64,000 bases of DNA from Verticillium longisporum (taxonomy: Eukaryota; Ascomycota; Sordariomycetes; Glomerellales; Plectosphaerellaceae), in the NCBI GenBank assembly GCA_019188255.1, contig JAETXT010000003.1, positions 5,084,001 to 5,148,000 of the forward strand. Reading direction: 5' to 3'. Each line of letters opens with the position of its first letter. Positions within the stretch are counted from its first letter, which is position 1. Below, one piece after another: positions 32,842-45,700 of the stretch. The notes under the pieces were generated by a model. The model ran no database searches and was not told where the DNA came from. It saw only the letters and a program-made list of their open reading frames with translations. The position numbers and the translations under genes were made by a program.

Positions 32842-34900
32842 TTTGTTTCCCGACGGGCATCCAATGTCCAAACACTGAGCGTGACACTTCACAGAAGAAC
32901 AATGTTCATCTTAGTTAATTTTGTAGTCAGTAAAGACAAGTACACAAAACAACGAATGCCCGTGCTGACCCGAAACTACGGGACGTTTCTCTCAGTGCAG
33001 CTTGTATAACTGACCGCTTGGTAAGCGCTGTGGACAGTCCTCATGAGTTCCTCCTGCCAACTCTCGGGTGGCTTATGGTGGGCGCAAAGGCTGGTCACGT
33101 CTCGAATCATTCCGGAAGATATGAGAACGATAAGTGAAAAGCCCTGAAAAGATGATAGGATTGCGGGCAATGGCGGGGACTATGAAGGAGAGCTTTTGAA
33201 TTGACTTCTTGATTTCATATTTTTGATAATGCTTTTCTTTTGGTGGCTTTTGACAGCTTGGAGCCGATTGAATTTGGTGAACGCTGTAGTTCAGATTACT
33301 GCTGGGGAGACTTGTGGACCGACGAGGCCATCACGCTCCAATGCCCAATGCCGTCGCGATGCCATGGACGAATATGAAACGTCGTATCCGTGTGGGACCC
33401 AAGTTTCCTTGAACTGAAAGTCTTCTCTTGTCCAGGAATATGAAAAAACATGTTTTGTTAAAGTTATGCAGTATTAATAACGCAGTAAATTGGCGCTGTG
33501 GCCGAGCAACGGCAATTTGCGCGCCACGATGGCCACTGAAACTGAACAAACGCGGCAAGTTACCCGAAGGTGATCGATTCACGTTGGCTTTGTTCCTTTT
33601 TTGAAGATCTGTCTCATGAAAAGTAAGTTCTTAAAACGCAGAATACGCACTGGTGTATTTCCTTGAGATGGACGGTTGTTTATACCGACGAAACGGGCTC
33701 AAACCTCGGTGTACTTTTGGTTTCACGACTCATACAATGTCAGAGATTTGAGGTGAAGTGACCTAGGGGTTGATAAGTTACACCCATGAAAGAAGACTAA
33801 TGTGTAGACGAAACCGTACTACTATAGAGTAGAAATATAGAAACGTAGCTGAGATGAAGTGTATGGAAGGCTACCTGGACATGAATAGAGAGACTAAGTA
33901 AACGAAGGAGGTGACAAGCCAAAAAGTAGAGAGGGGGTTGATCACTACATCAATTATTAAGATACCTTCAGGTAACTGGCCATCACTTGGGACTATAGTC
34001 ACTTCCTGAACATATCAGTTAATTTTCTTGCATGCAGTATTCGGATATTGGTAAAGTGCTACCCTTAGACGTTCTGCGTGCACGACATGCCGGTCTGACG
34101 GGCCACTATTCATGTGCCGTCTCCATCTGCCTGACTGCAAACCAGGAAGAGAACTGATATACGGCTTCTTTCAACAGCATGTCGTATCTTAGAGATTAGT
34201 TGTCTCTGAACGTCATATCCCAGGGGTTGGATGACGACTGTGTTCAGCCTGCATTTTGGTGTCACGGGTTCATCTCCACGCCGTAACGACTTTCCCGCAA
34301 CGTGGAAGAGAATACTGCAAAACCTCGCGGAGTTGTTAAGCGTGCTTTTGGGATTTCATGCTTGAAGTTAAACGAAATATTAGACTTGATGAGTTTTGAC
34401 ATCTGTCACGTTCACTCTAACAACTTTCGATAAGTCTCGCCCTAGTACAGTCGCAAACCAATATAACGTCCCATACTTCAGTCAAAGGTCTCGTTCCAGG
34501 ACGCAGCGCCTCATTTCTATGACCTGGATATGGCTCAGATGCCTGATGAAACACTCACATGTCACATCAACGAAAGCCCTCTCAGATACGCTACCTTATA
34601 GCCACACGACGTGAAACTGGTAATCTTTGTTTACACGCCGCTACTGTCTCTCGACACAAAAGACGTCATTACTTCCAACACGACACCTTGCGTAGAAGAA
34701 ACTTTTCTGAGTTCCATTTACAGTGGCCGTCTCCCCGGAGAGTGCTCCGTATCCGAGCAGCATCCTCCAGCGCCCCTCCCGCAGATCGCTCTCCAAAACA
34801 CACCATTCGACGCCGTTGTCCATCAGCTCCATCCCGTGACATGGCCCTTCTGTCTATCAAAATATCAGAAAGAAGATGATCCGCATATCGCACGTTTCAA
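32842..34900. other. 2-kb region without supportable genes
   Basis: The region has mixed composition. A short frame at 33223-33417 starts with a hydrophobic stretch (LFFWWLLTAW) and has three later Cys residues; it could be a small secreted peptide or debris, and I do not call it a gene. Confidence 0.35.
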
Positions 34901-36532
34901 GTCCCTGTTGGCAGTCTCCGCCCTCTCTCACCGCATGGGGCGTACGAGATGCTGCCCCTAGCCGCGGCGTCTCAACCGACCGCTGGCAATTGACGGATCT
35001 CACAACGGAAACTCGCAGCACAGGCCGATGAGGAGACGCAGACGCAGCCCATGACAGCGAGACGGGGCAGGGCATACAGATGCGCAGGGTGCCGTCGTCA
35101 GCCGAACGCGAGTCATCCATCAAACTTGCCCTGGCGTCACTCTTCTGCGCTGTGCATGGTCAGCCTCGATGCTGTGCCGCGCTGTGCCTGTGCCGCGCAT
35201 GGCCCCCCCTCCCCCTCTCTCTCCCAGGCGCAGTGATGCTGCGCAATGCATCTTTCCACCTGCTATCCCCACCCTCGCGCGAGCAAACACAAGGCGGACT
35301 AACTCCGTGATGAGCGACGTCCAACATTTGTCAGGTGGACCGTTCCTGCAGCAGCGAACCGCCTCGTTTCCCAGAGCCTGGGAGTCCTTGGTCTCGAGAG
35401 AGGGATCGTCCTTCGCGCTCTGTGCTCCTCTGGCGGAACGGCCCCGTTTCAGCGTCAGAGGTAGTCGACAAGAATCGGCATGTACTGGTGTCTTGTGAAG
35501 CTCCTGTGTTGCGCCCTCGTGATACAGACGAAATGTGGCGAATCGTTTCCACTACGACATGTTTACCAATCCGACGAGACCAGCACGACGAAATCATCCA
35601 TTGAGTTTACCACAGGTTGCAGCAACGTCTGCCATGCCCCGGTGTTCCACCACCAAGAAATGAAGGACAAGGCATGGCAGCATGGAACCCCCCCATAACG
35701 ACGACCACCTCTGCAGACTGACCTTATCGCAATCCCGTTGGAACCCCGGCCGAATCGGTTGAAAGTGCCACAACCCCCGACGTCGCATCACCCAACCCTC
35801 TCCCCTCCCTCCCCGTCACATCTCTCACTCTCCAAGTGATACCGACAGTCCGGCTCACCGCCACGCTTCCTCTTCGTCCCAAGGGCATGGAGGGGGCCGT
35901 CATATTGCCTGCCATTGAGTGTAACCCCCCGCATCCTGCCACCGATGCCCTGAGTGAGCTCACTCGGCAAGGGGGAAGGGGGGAGGGGGGGCGGAGGATG
36001 CCCTTGACCCAGATCCTGGCCCCCATCACTATGGCCCCCCGGTGCTTACGAACGGTCCCTCTGAAGGACGCAGGAGAGGTCGAAGACGACTGCTAGCGGC
36101 ATCGATCGACAGCTCCGTCCTCGATCAGGCACGCCCAGCCCCCAAAACGAGCCACCATGGTGTTCTTTAATTGGCACCACGGCGAGGCGGTTGGCAGTCT
36201 GTTCACACGCAGCGGTATAAGCCACATCCAAGAAATAAGGAAGACACAAACACCACAGCCCCTACTCTCGAAACATGGCATCCCATCGAGCACGTCAAAC
36301 GAAGAAAGGCTAGCGCACTGCTCCGCCGGTCCGCCTAAACCACGATGCGTGCAGGCCAAAAAAAAGACGCCGCAAGCACGGCAGCCTCTGTGTGACCCCA
36401 AGCCATGCAAGTCCGGTCACCTGGCCGTGCCTGCAGTCCAGCCTCGCAGAGTAGACCTACCTTGAACATGCATCCTTGTCCCTGTACCCTGTCCAACACG
36501 CCCCGGCGCTGCTCACGATATGTCACTACTCG

Positions 36533-36576
36533 CCTGGCGCTCACCTGGCGCTCACCTGGCGCTCACCTGGCGCTCA
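36533..36576 (+). repeat. Four tandem copies of an 11-bp repeat
   Basis: CCTGGCGCTCA is repeated four times without change; a fifth copy begins at 36577 and is broken after CCTGG. Confidence 0.95.
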
Positions 36577-39500
36577 CCTGGACGCATGGGGGCGGTCTCA
36601 CCACGCCAGCCTCACCTCAGACCGACGTCACCACTACGCTCCGCAGGCAAGAGGGGAAGGGGGCCGGAGGTAGCCATGATTTTCTGCTTCAGCTTCCCTG
36701 GTATCGCCGTGGCGTGTGCGGGGCGATGGCCCCCCCGAAGTCCAGTTCCGTAGCCGAGACATGGCGAGGTGGACGGAGGAAAGGGACGTCCCTTTCCCTT
36801 CCCGCCCGCCCGTGCTGACGAAGAATGCAACATCTCGATGGGGTCGTCTCACCGCTACCAACACGGAATATGACCTCAGCTGATGGTATGATATGATATG
36901 TTCTGGGTCGCGGCGAGAGAGAGAGAGAGAGAGAGAGAGTTAGGGGGCTTGCATACGCCATCGAGGTCCAGGCCTCGGCGTGTTGTGAGGCACCGCAGCA
37001 ACGACCCTGTCGGCCATGGGTTTTTCGTCGGAGATTGTCTCGGATGCCTCGCGAAGCTGATTGAATTCGGGCCTGTATCATGGGGTCCTCATGACTTGCT
37101 TGTACAATGTCGTCGAGATGACCCGAGGGCAGATATATGCAGCGTGATGAGAGATAGTCATCCGCCGGGTCACAAGACCAGGGCCCCAACAGCAATATTT
37201 CCCCCCCTTGCCATCCATATCTCCTACCAAGAACGGCAGCACACCACCAGCGTGACACACTGTTCGTTTAATGGCCACGTCGTTCGGACCAGGACCGTAC
37301 CACAGGCATGGTCATAGGTAGTACGCTGCCAGCTAAGCCCTACCGGTCCATGTCATGCGGCTCCGCGATAGGTCTTGTCCGTTGGGCGTCCTCCTATGCA
37401 GACCCCTCCGAGAAAAGCAAACAAAGGGCAGTGCATGGCATGGCAAGGCAGCTAAGACCCAGGGAAAAGGGCCGCAGGGCCCTGGATCCCGCATGCCACG
37501 GACTGCCGCCCCATCCGCGAAACTGACAGTTACACCATGCGTGTAGCCAGAGTCAGATGCCTCGCTCTGCCGTGTATCGGCACAAGGGGACGTCCGTCCG
37601 AAGACCACAAGGCGCATGGCATGCTGTCCGCGAGGCAAAAACATGGTTTCTTTTCCGTCTGGCCTGTTGCTCGAGTCCGCCGGGGAGCTCATCATAAAGT
37701 CGACCGGTAAGTTCAGAGCCGCAGCCCGACTTCAGCTGGGCCCCCGAGCACGGCAGACGCCTCCTGGGTCCTGGAGACCACCACCGGGGGCGCGGCCCAG
37801 TCCAGGCCCCCTCCCGGCCGGGTCGAGTCCAAGCCCAGGTCTGATGTCAGGCTTCTGGACTTTCGCGGACTGCCTGGCACAACGTACCTTCATCAACTGA
37901 CCGACATGTCGTGGACCAAACGGCAGGCACCCGAGCCAGCCAGCCAGGCTACACCCCCCTTTTCCATCCCCCTTGATTCAGCTTGCCGTCTCTTACATGT
38001 CGTCGTCGTCGTCGTCGTCAACAACAGCGCCGACACATCTTCACGCCAGGCGACGCAAAAGAAGCAGACCACTCTGCAGTATCTGCCTCGCGATACGGCG
38101 CCGAGCCATGCCGTGCTTGCATCCAGAGCGCGTGTCTCAGTGCCAGCTCCCACATCCGGCTATGCAGCTTCTCACTCAGAACACGCCCCTCATCCACCCA
38201 GGTTTGGCCGCGCATCGACACTGAATCAGAAGACGCTCACCCGAAGGGTAACTGTATCCGATGTACATCGGGCCATGTGGCTTGGTGACGGCGCGACGAC
38301 AAGACGAGATGGCTCCGCACGCAGGGCGATCGCCGCGGCAGGTCACCCAGAGGCAGCCTGCATATGCTGACGATGCTGCCTCGGCTGCGGGCTATGCATG
38401 CTTGCCCAGGGGACAGACCACGACGACCACGAGGCCTTTTCAGGCAGAGACCAACTTTTCTTTCGCGTCTCAGTCATTGTCAAAGTTCCGATACTTGTCA
38501 GAAGTTGGCGCGCGCACACAATGGCTCGTCCCCCTCTTCCTCGGGGAGGTCACATCTTGACGCACGTCTTCATTTTGGACCCAATGCAAGCTGTCAGTGA
38601 CAACTGACGACAAAATATGAAAAGGTACACGGGCTTGACAGGGCACTCACATCATCAGATACCCCCCCTAAAGCGAGCAGGGAGGGAGGGTGAGGGGGCC
38701 TGCGTTGACTGACGTGGCAGTCAACCTAGCGCGAACGCAACATGAGCGGCAGCGGCAGCAGCAACGGCATCACGAGATCATTCCTCTCGCAGCGACCGCA
38801 TACGACTTCTCACCCACCGTCCAGCCCACAGCCTAGCCCAGCTCCAGCTCGCGCGTGAGTGTGTGCGCGCGCGCGAGGGCACCCTGCCGCGCTGCGCTGC
38901 ACTGCACGGCAACGGCAGGCGCATGAATGACCCGATCGTTCGCTGCTCGTTCCTCCCAACGGACGGGCGCCTCTCGTCACTGGTACCGACACATACATCT
39001 TGCACCTCTTGTGTCTGTGTCTCTTTCTGTGACCCCTGTATGGTGGTGTTGGCCCGCCCGCGCCCCCCGTCCCCCCTCAACACACTCCCACTCCCACTCC
39101 ATTTCCCTGCCGTCGGCGAGACAAGCGCCTGTGATCCCCGCGCCTCGTCCGCCCGATCGGTGCTCCATGGCTTTTGAAGACCAGAGACATGCAGCTTGGC
39201 GACCATGGAGTGGGGAAGAAGGGGAGGGAGGGGGGGGAGGAGGGTAAAGGGATGGGCCACAGGGCGAAGATAGCAGCAGCCACAAACAAAGACAGCCAAC
39301 GCACGGGCGATTGCTATTATGACAGCTCACAAAATACACAGTGACACGAAGGGTAGAGACAGAAACAGTAGGGAAAGCAAAGGAAGAATGCCCACCGCAG
39401 GCCCCGGGCGCTTGAGGTGGTCCTAATTGGCATGCCCGCCGCAGCCGACTTGTTGCTGACGTGCGCGCCGGCGGGCAATGAGATGAGGCTGCTGGGAACC

Positions 39501-41673
39501 AGGTGACTTCACGCGGCCGGTCCATCTCGCACGTCCTGGCCCCCCCTTGCTTGCGGTGCTCAGCCAGTGCTGCTCACTCATGGCCGTGCCTTGCGTACCT
39601 TGTTTTTCGCCAGAGAGATTATGAAGCATGTAGCTTGTCGGTCAGATATAGCATACCAAGGCGCTTGGTATGAGAAGAACGTTGTTGATCGAGATGAGCT
39701 TGGCTAGGTAGTTACCGAAAGCAGCTGCTAGCCGGCTTCTAGTGTGTGTTGTCCGCCATCAAGTCAGCCCCGGACATATTGGCTTAACGGCCAGAACAGG
39801 GTCGTCGTCGCGCAGTGGACGCGTCCCAATTCCTCCTCTTCGACAGGTTGCAATAACGACAGGTCATTGATCAGGTTGCACGGCATGAGACAAGGCGAGC
39901 GAGAGATAGAGAAAAAAGAGGCAGGCAGGCAGGCAGGCAGACGGGCGAAAGGGCCGGCCGCGTGATCGTCGGTGAGGCGGCGCCGGCCGTCGACCCAGCC
40001 AGGCACCCTCACCGACCTCACCGCTTGCACCTCGTGAAGAAAACGACCAGAGGTGCAGGGCGCACGGGTATGGTGGCACTGACTAGCAATTTGGACCCGA
40101 GCGTCCGCCCGCGTCCGTATTCGCCGACCTGAGCATGAACCAAGTCCCTGTCAGCTGCATGACATGACATGGTGGAAGAAGAAACGAGCCTTGTGGAGGG
40201 GGGGAAACGACAGGAAATGCCGAGGAGAGAGACAGAGACAGAGACACAGAGAGCGAGAACAGCGCCTGCCCGGATGTGGCCAAGAGACCGGTGAGTGAGA
40301 ACGGCTGGCGAAGAATCGAGGGAATCATCGTGGCCTTCACCGTACAGGGCCACGCGCAGACCAGCTCCTAGCCCAGCCAGCCAGCCCGGCCACAATGTCT
40401 CGTCGCTCGACGCAGCCCCAATGCACGCACGGCGCGCGCGAGCTGCGTGAGGTTGTGTGGAGTGAGCCCAAATGAAGACTCTCAGAGACGCGCGTTCGAC
40501 AGAACGAACACTGATGACGGTCTTGATCTGGGTCCCGCCGACCAGCTCCAGACCATCCATCCACATTGATGAGGGTTTCATGGGCAGCGGCCCGAACGAG
40601 GCCTTCTCGGCCGACACCCTTCGTCCTCGGGTTGGACCTGAATTGGAAGGCAGGGGGTTTCTTCGTCGCTTTTGCCTACTGAATGAGTTACACAACACGG
40701 ACGATTTTCAACCCGCCGTGTCCGACGTAACATGCGACCCCGACGTGCAGCCAAGCAGCCAAGGAGTATGTGTGAGTGGAGGGGGACCTTGTGGCTCAGG
40801 TAGGCAGGCCAAATGTAACCATGACAATGAGAGACCGAAAGGGTCGTCGTCTGACCGCCAGCTTTGACGGTGAACCAGGTCAAACTCGGGGGCCTCAGGC
40901 CGAGTAGGGGCCTGTCTCTTTTTCGCATCGTGACTGCGAGACTTGTCGAAACATGCATGCATCTTGGCTTAAGAAACAGTACTGCACGTTGGGTAGGTAC
41001 CCAGGTAACCTGGCAGACGTGTATGCGCTCTGTTGCTTCGCCTCGTCCCTCGTTCTCCCAGTGAAGAACGGGAAATTACTCTGGTGCCTGGCACACGAAC
41101 TTCAGATGACAGCGAGCCCTGAGGTCCACTTGATGCGCCGCAGGAAAAAAATGCGCCAGCGCGGCGGAGAGTGGCACAGAAGAGTCCCAAATGCTGGAGC
41201 CTGAAAATCGACGATAAGGGGGGCGGGAGGCGGAAAGTGAGCCGTCGGGCGACTGGGAAGAGGAAGGGAAGGGAGGGAGCCAGGCTACAGGGAGCAGGCC
41301 GTAAAAGCGAGGAGAAGAACAAGTCCTGGCGAGCGAGCAGAACGAGGACATGGGGTGTGGGAATCTCGCTGCCCTCGCTACTCGAAGTAACCATAAACCC
41401 CGTGAGAATCGCGTTCGTGGCTTGCACTGCACCTAGGCGCAACGCAAATAAACCCTCCCCCCCCCCCCCCTCCCCTTTCCCTCCACCCACCGGGCTGAGA
41501 CGACAGCCTCCAGCGACTGGGGGGTAAAATCCCGAACGGCAGGGCCACTTGTGGAGAGATCTGCATCTGAGACCAGGGGTCAGGAACACGGCGACAGGCA
41601 GGAGGGCACAGGGATTGTAGAAGAATTCCAGAAGGTTAAGTCTGAGATGAGGTCCGCGGGGAGAGAGTGACAC

Positions 41674-41708
<35 letters not shown>

Positions 41709-42706
41709 AGAAAGACAGCAAATGAGGGATGGAGAGGACGAGAGTGTCAAAGGAAGAGAGTCAAAGAGCGACAGATGGCGCAGCATGACCTGTCCCTTGC
41801 ATCCGTGTCACCATGACAGAAGGCGACTCTACAATGACGAGAAGGACTGTCGGAAAAGTCTCATCGTAGGTAGCGGCCTCAACACGACGCTGTAACCGAA
41901 ACGGCCTGGGTACAGTACCTGTAGACGTACCCAAGGCGCCGCGAGCCCTTCCTCGTTTCGTTGCTTCGAAGCTGCTGCGCGTGGTACAACAACATGGAGG
42001 ACCGGGTCCGTGGTCTTTGACGGTTTTTGCGCTTCTTTCACAGACGGACTGTGGAGAATGGTGAACTTGGCAGTAGGCAACCCCATCACCATCAGACCAC
42101 CACTCGGCTATTCTTGGGCATGCGCTCTCCACAAAGGCCACATCGTGCGCGAACCCTTCAAGGTCGCTGCTCGTACAGGTTGCTCGCACCCGTGCCGCTG
42201 GCGCCGTTCTGCCACCATCTCCTCTCGTGCCCTGGGTGTCCGGAGCCAGCTCCCCGGATACACTGGCGTCACACCACGCCGAGCGACTCGGGGTGGAGCG
42301 GCCGTTTTGTTTGTTCCCTGGACCTTGTGCTGGGCAGCACAAACAGACAGAGAGCTAGGACCAGCCTGCCAACAGTTTCGACGGCCTGAGCATGAGGTAA
42401 AAGTCCACTCGAGCATGCCCGCCGTCGCAAGGCAAGGTCGAGTACCAGGTAAAGTGCCGACATTGGGGGGGGCATAAACGAGCGTAATTTGCCTGTGCAT
42501 CAACGAGGATTGTCTTCGTGCCAGCTTAACCCCCCCCTCCCCGTGGCGTCCGTACGATCGGCGCTCTTCTCGAAGCCGTTGCCGACCTTCCAACGTTCCA
42601 TTCATGCACGACACGTCCAGTCCCTGGTCCTCAGCTCCTTGCCCTTGCGACGATGAAACACTGGACCGCATACATGCTCCTTAGTCGACTGTTGTGCGGC
42701 TTCTTC

Positions 42707-42738
<32 letters not shown>

Positions 42739-45700
42739 ACTGCCGCCTGTTGCTTCTCCCCATGTGCACCTGTCGCTCGGTGCTCCGTGAGTCTCAATTG
42801 CACCAAGTCAGATCAGGTGAAGCAATTGACCTCCACCCCACGTCCTTGCACATGGCCTTGGCAGGTCGCTGCTCCGTGCCCCGAACGCTAAATGATGTGC
42901 ATGGCGATGGACTGGGGAAATTGGGTGCATCGCACTTTGCTGATTGTTTTGGCGAAATATAGGGGCTTCGTCGCAACTGGCTGATGAACACCCACCACCA
43001 CCACCATCCACAACAAATCCTAGCAACTTCAGCCGTGATGAACTGAGCAAGGTATGTGCTTTTTCATGTAGCATGGGGAATCCAGGATGGAGAGCAAGCA
43101 CCATGTCACGCCTAGTCGCTCTTGAAGATAATGGGTTAGCAGATGCATTCCCTGCCGCCCATGTACCCCAGTGCCTTGCGTCTGGGACCATTTCACGACA
43201 AGTTGCAAATCCAAGGTCCGTGTTCTTCATAGCCCCGGCACTCTTAGTCCTCAGCCCGTCAATCATGCCTGGGTGCTCTTCGTCCCAGAAGCCCAGGATT
43301 CAGACAAATGGTCGAGGGGACGGAGTGCTTGTCAAACGACACGGCCCTCCCCACAATCAACGATAAAAAAAGGTCTAAACACCCAAAACATGCTCTCTGC
43401 TAAGGGTTGGACCTCGTTCCGTGTATGTGCGGGGATCCTCCATGCACGCGATATACCTCTGCCAGATGTCGCCTGTTGTCTATTCGACTGAATGAGGGGT
43501 GGAGGATGCCGCTGGCATCCTTGGCTCTCCGACACCCATTTCTGGAGCGCTCCAGGATCCCCGGCAAAAGTCCTGCAACTTGCATTGCAATGGAAATCTA
43601 GCAAAGAGCCAATCGTTAGGCGGGCATGCTGACAGCCTTGGGCATCAGGACTTCCGAGGCACTTTCTTGTCAAGGCAACAGAATCCTGTCGAGAAACAGC
43701 CACAATACCAGGACAAAACGAGTAGATCGACCGCTCACCAGCAGCGGCAACCCGCTCTTGCCGCAGCAGGGCGGGCGTGGCGTGAGGCTGCATGTTGGAT
43801 AAGCGCTCTATGCGTCGCGATGTCGCTTTTCATCGACACGCGCAACGGGCCATCCCGCTCCATCGGTACGCCTGCTTCTTTTGAAGTTGCCCCACGGTGG
43901 CCATGTACTAGAAGGTACCGTCCGTATTTCAGACTCAAATGTGGCCTCTAAGCCTGGTTGCAGGATGTTCCCATGCTCCACGAGATTAATACAACGGGGT
44001 TGTCGATTTCGGTTCGGTGTACGCCAGTGATGATAGAATAGTGACCAACTCCTTCAACTTCCAATCAGCTTCCAGTGTCTTCCCAGTTGTTCAGCTGTTT
44101 AGAATTTGACGGAGGCAAGCTGCGGATGTCACCTCAATGCTGGCAGGGCTGATATAATCGGACTGTAGCGAATGAGGGACCAAGGGTATGACCAGAGAGG
44201 AGCAGTCTGGGACGAAGAGAGATCATGACAACACTCGTGAGGCACCCGTGCGTCAAGACCTGGAGACAGTAGGGCACAGCTTTGGATATCATCGCATCGT
44301 GCGACATCGACGGTGCATTGAGACAACAGCCGTTACTCGACATCTCTGCAACGAGTGACCTCATGAAGGGCCGTGCTATAGGTCAAGACAACGAGTCAAA
44401 TTGGTCGGCACAAAGTAGCCAGCTTGGCAGTTTTCGAGAGTGAGGCGGGGGAAAGCCCCTCCACCTTCTGTGACAGCATCCCCGCTCCCCTGCTGACGCT
44501 TGGCGGCGAGCGGTTGAAAGATGAAGATACCAATGTGCTGGCTGTATCGGGAACGACACAGACCAACTCATAAGTCCCGCCGCAACGGCAAAGTCTCGCT
44601 TGCGTTTTGCGTGGTCTGGCAGGGATTTGTTGTGAGAACCGAGCAACGGGATAGTACGCGCACGGGGGGCCTAGTCGGCCGTGCAAGGTGGTGTTGCGTT
44701 GCCTCGGCGTTGACGAACCCCAGAACATGCCTACATCGCATCATTACAACAATTCGCGCAAAGAACCACACAATACCGCCGCATGCGCCATCCTTGGTTC
44801 TTGCCGAGCGATCGATTGAATCGAAACCCAGTAATCTGGGGCCACCACAGGTTCTCCAACAGCAAGGGAGTCGCGGGATGCTTGTTATTGGACCCTGGGA
44901 ACTTGTCGCGGGTATTGAAGCCCCTCGTATCGCTCTCGGCTTCGGGCAAGGGCGGAAATAGAGGTTGCACTCCACACTCGGTGTGATTAGGCGCCGTGTT
45001 CCTTGTCTTGATCAACGTGGGAGTTCAGTGACGAGATGAACGGTGATACGAAACTGTCACCTGCCATGACGAAGCTTGTGGAATATTCCTGTGCGACAGC
45101 CCACTCAGGGCCCTCGCTTTCAGACAAGAAGAGCTTACGATGCAAGTCAGACCAACCACCCTAGGAACAGGAGGTTACTGAGAGCTTGTCAAGCTCACCT
45201 TTCCTCGTCATCATCACAGATCTCTTGGCGCCTTCAGGGAAGTGTGACTGTCGAAGCTGAAACATCGGCACTGCAAGAAGGGAGACCACTGGTGTTCATT
45301 CGCCTTGTGCCAGCAACGAATCAACCGTCTCACAGCCTCTGAAAATGGAAGATCCTACCACCTGTAGGTGAACGTGACCAACACCCTTGTCCCAACATGC
45401 ACTCCTAATTGAAGCAACTTACCTTGATAGATCCCGTGATTGCCGCTTTGCGGAGAAGCACAGCGGGATGGAGAGCACGACAGGGTTGGCCGACACATTG
45501 ATAGGGTTGCTCGTTGGGTACGAGCGAGGCAGAGCCAGTCGCTCCTCAAAAGCGGTGAGGTTCCTTGGCCCCTTGATGGGTCAAACATGTAATCAGTGAT
45601 CAGATCGATTGGGAAAGTTTGTGATGATGCAATAGCCATCCGCATAAATGATTAGAAATGCCTTGAACAATAGCACTGACTATTAGCTGATGGAAGAGTG

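Noticed and set aside
33223..33417. Possible small secreted cysteine-containing peptide
   Set aside because: Only three later cysteines, a weak signal sequence and location within debris; insufficient for a gene call.
40018..40698. Minus-strand 226-codon frame in the gene desert
   Set aside because: No domain, signal or repeat structure; several overlapping frames of similar size exist on both strands, as in non-coding GC-rich DNA.
40969..41721. Minus-strand 250-codon frame beginning with a Leu/Ser run
   Set aside because: The start is only the translation of the (GA)n repeat, and the rest resembles nothing.
37998..42738. Short GTC, GGCA and CTG runs as possible CRISPR-like or functional arrays
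   Set aside because: They are ordinary microsatellites without spacers; CRISPR arrays are not expected in a fungal nuclear genome.
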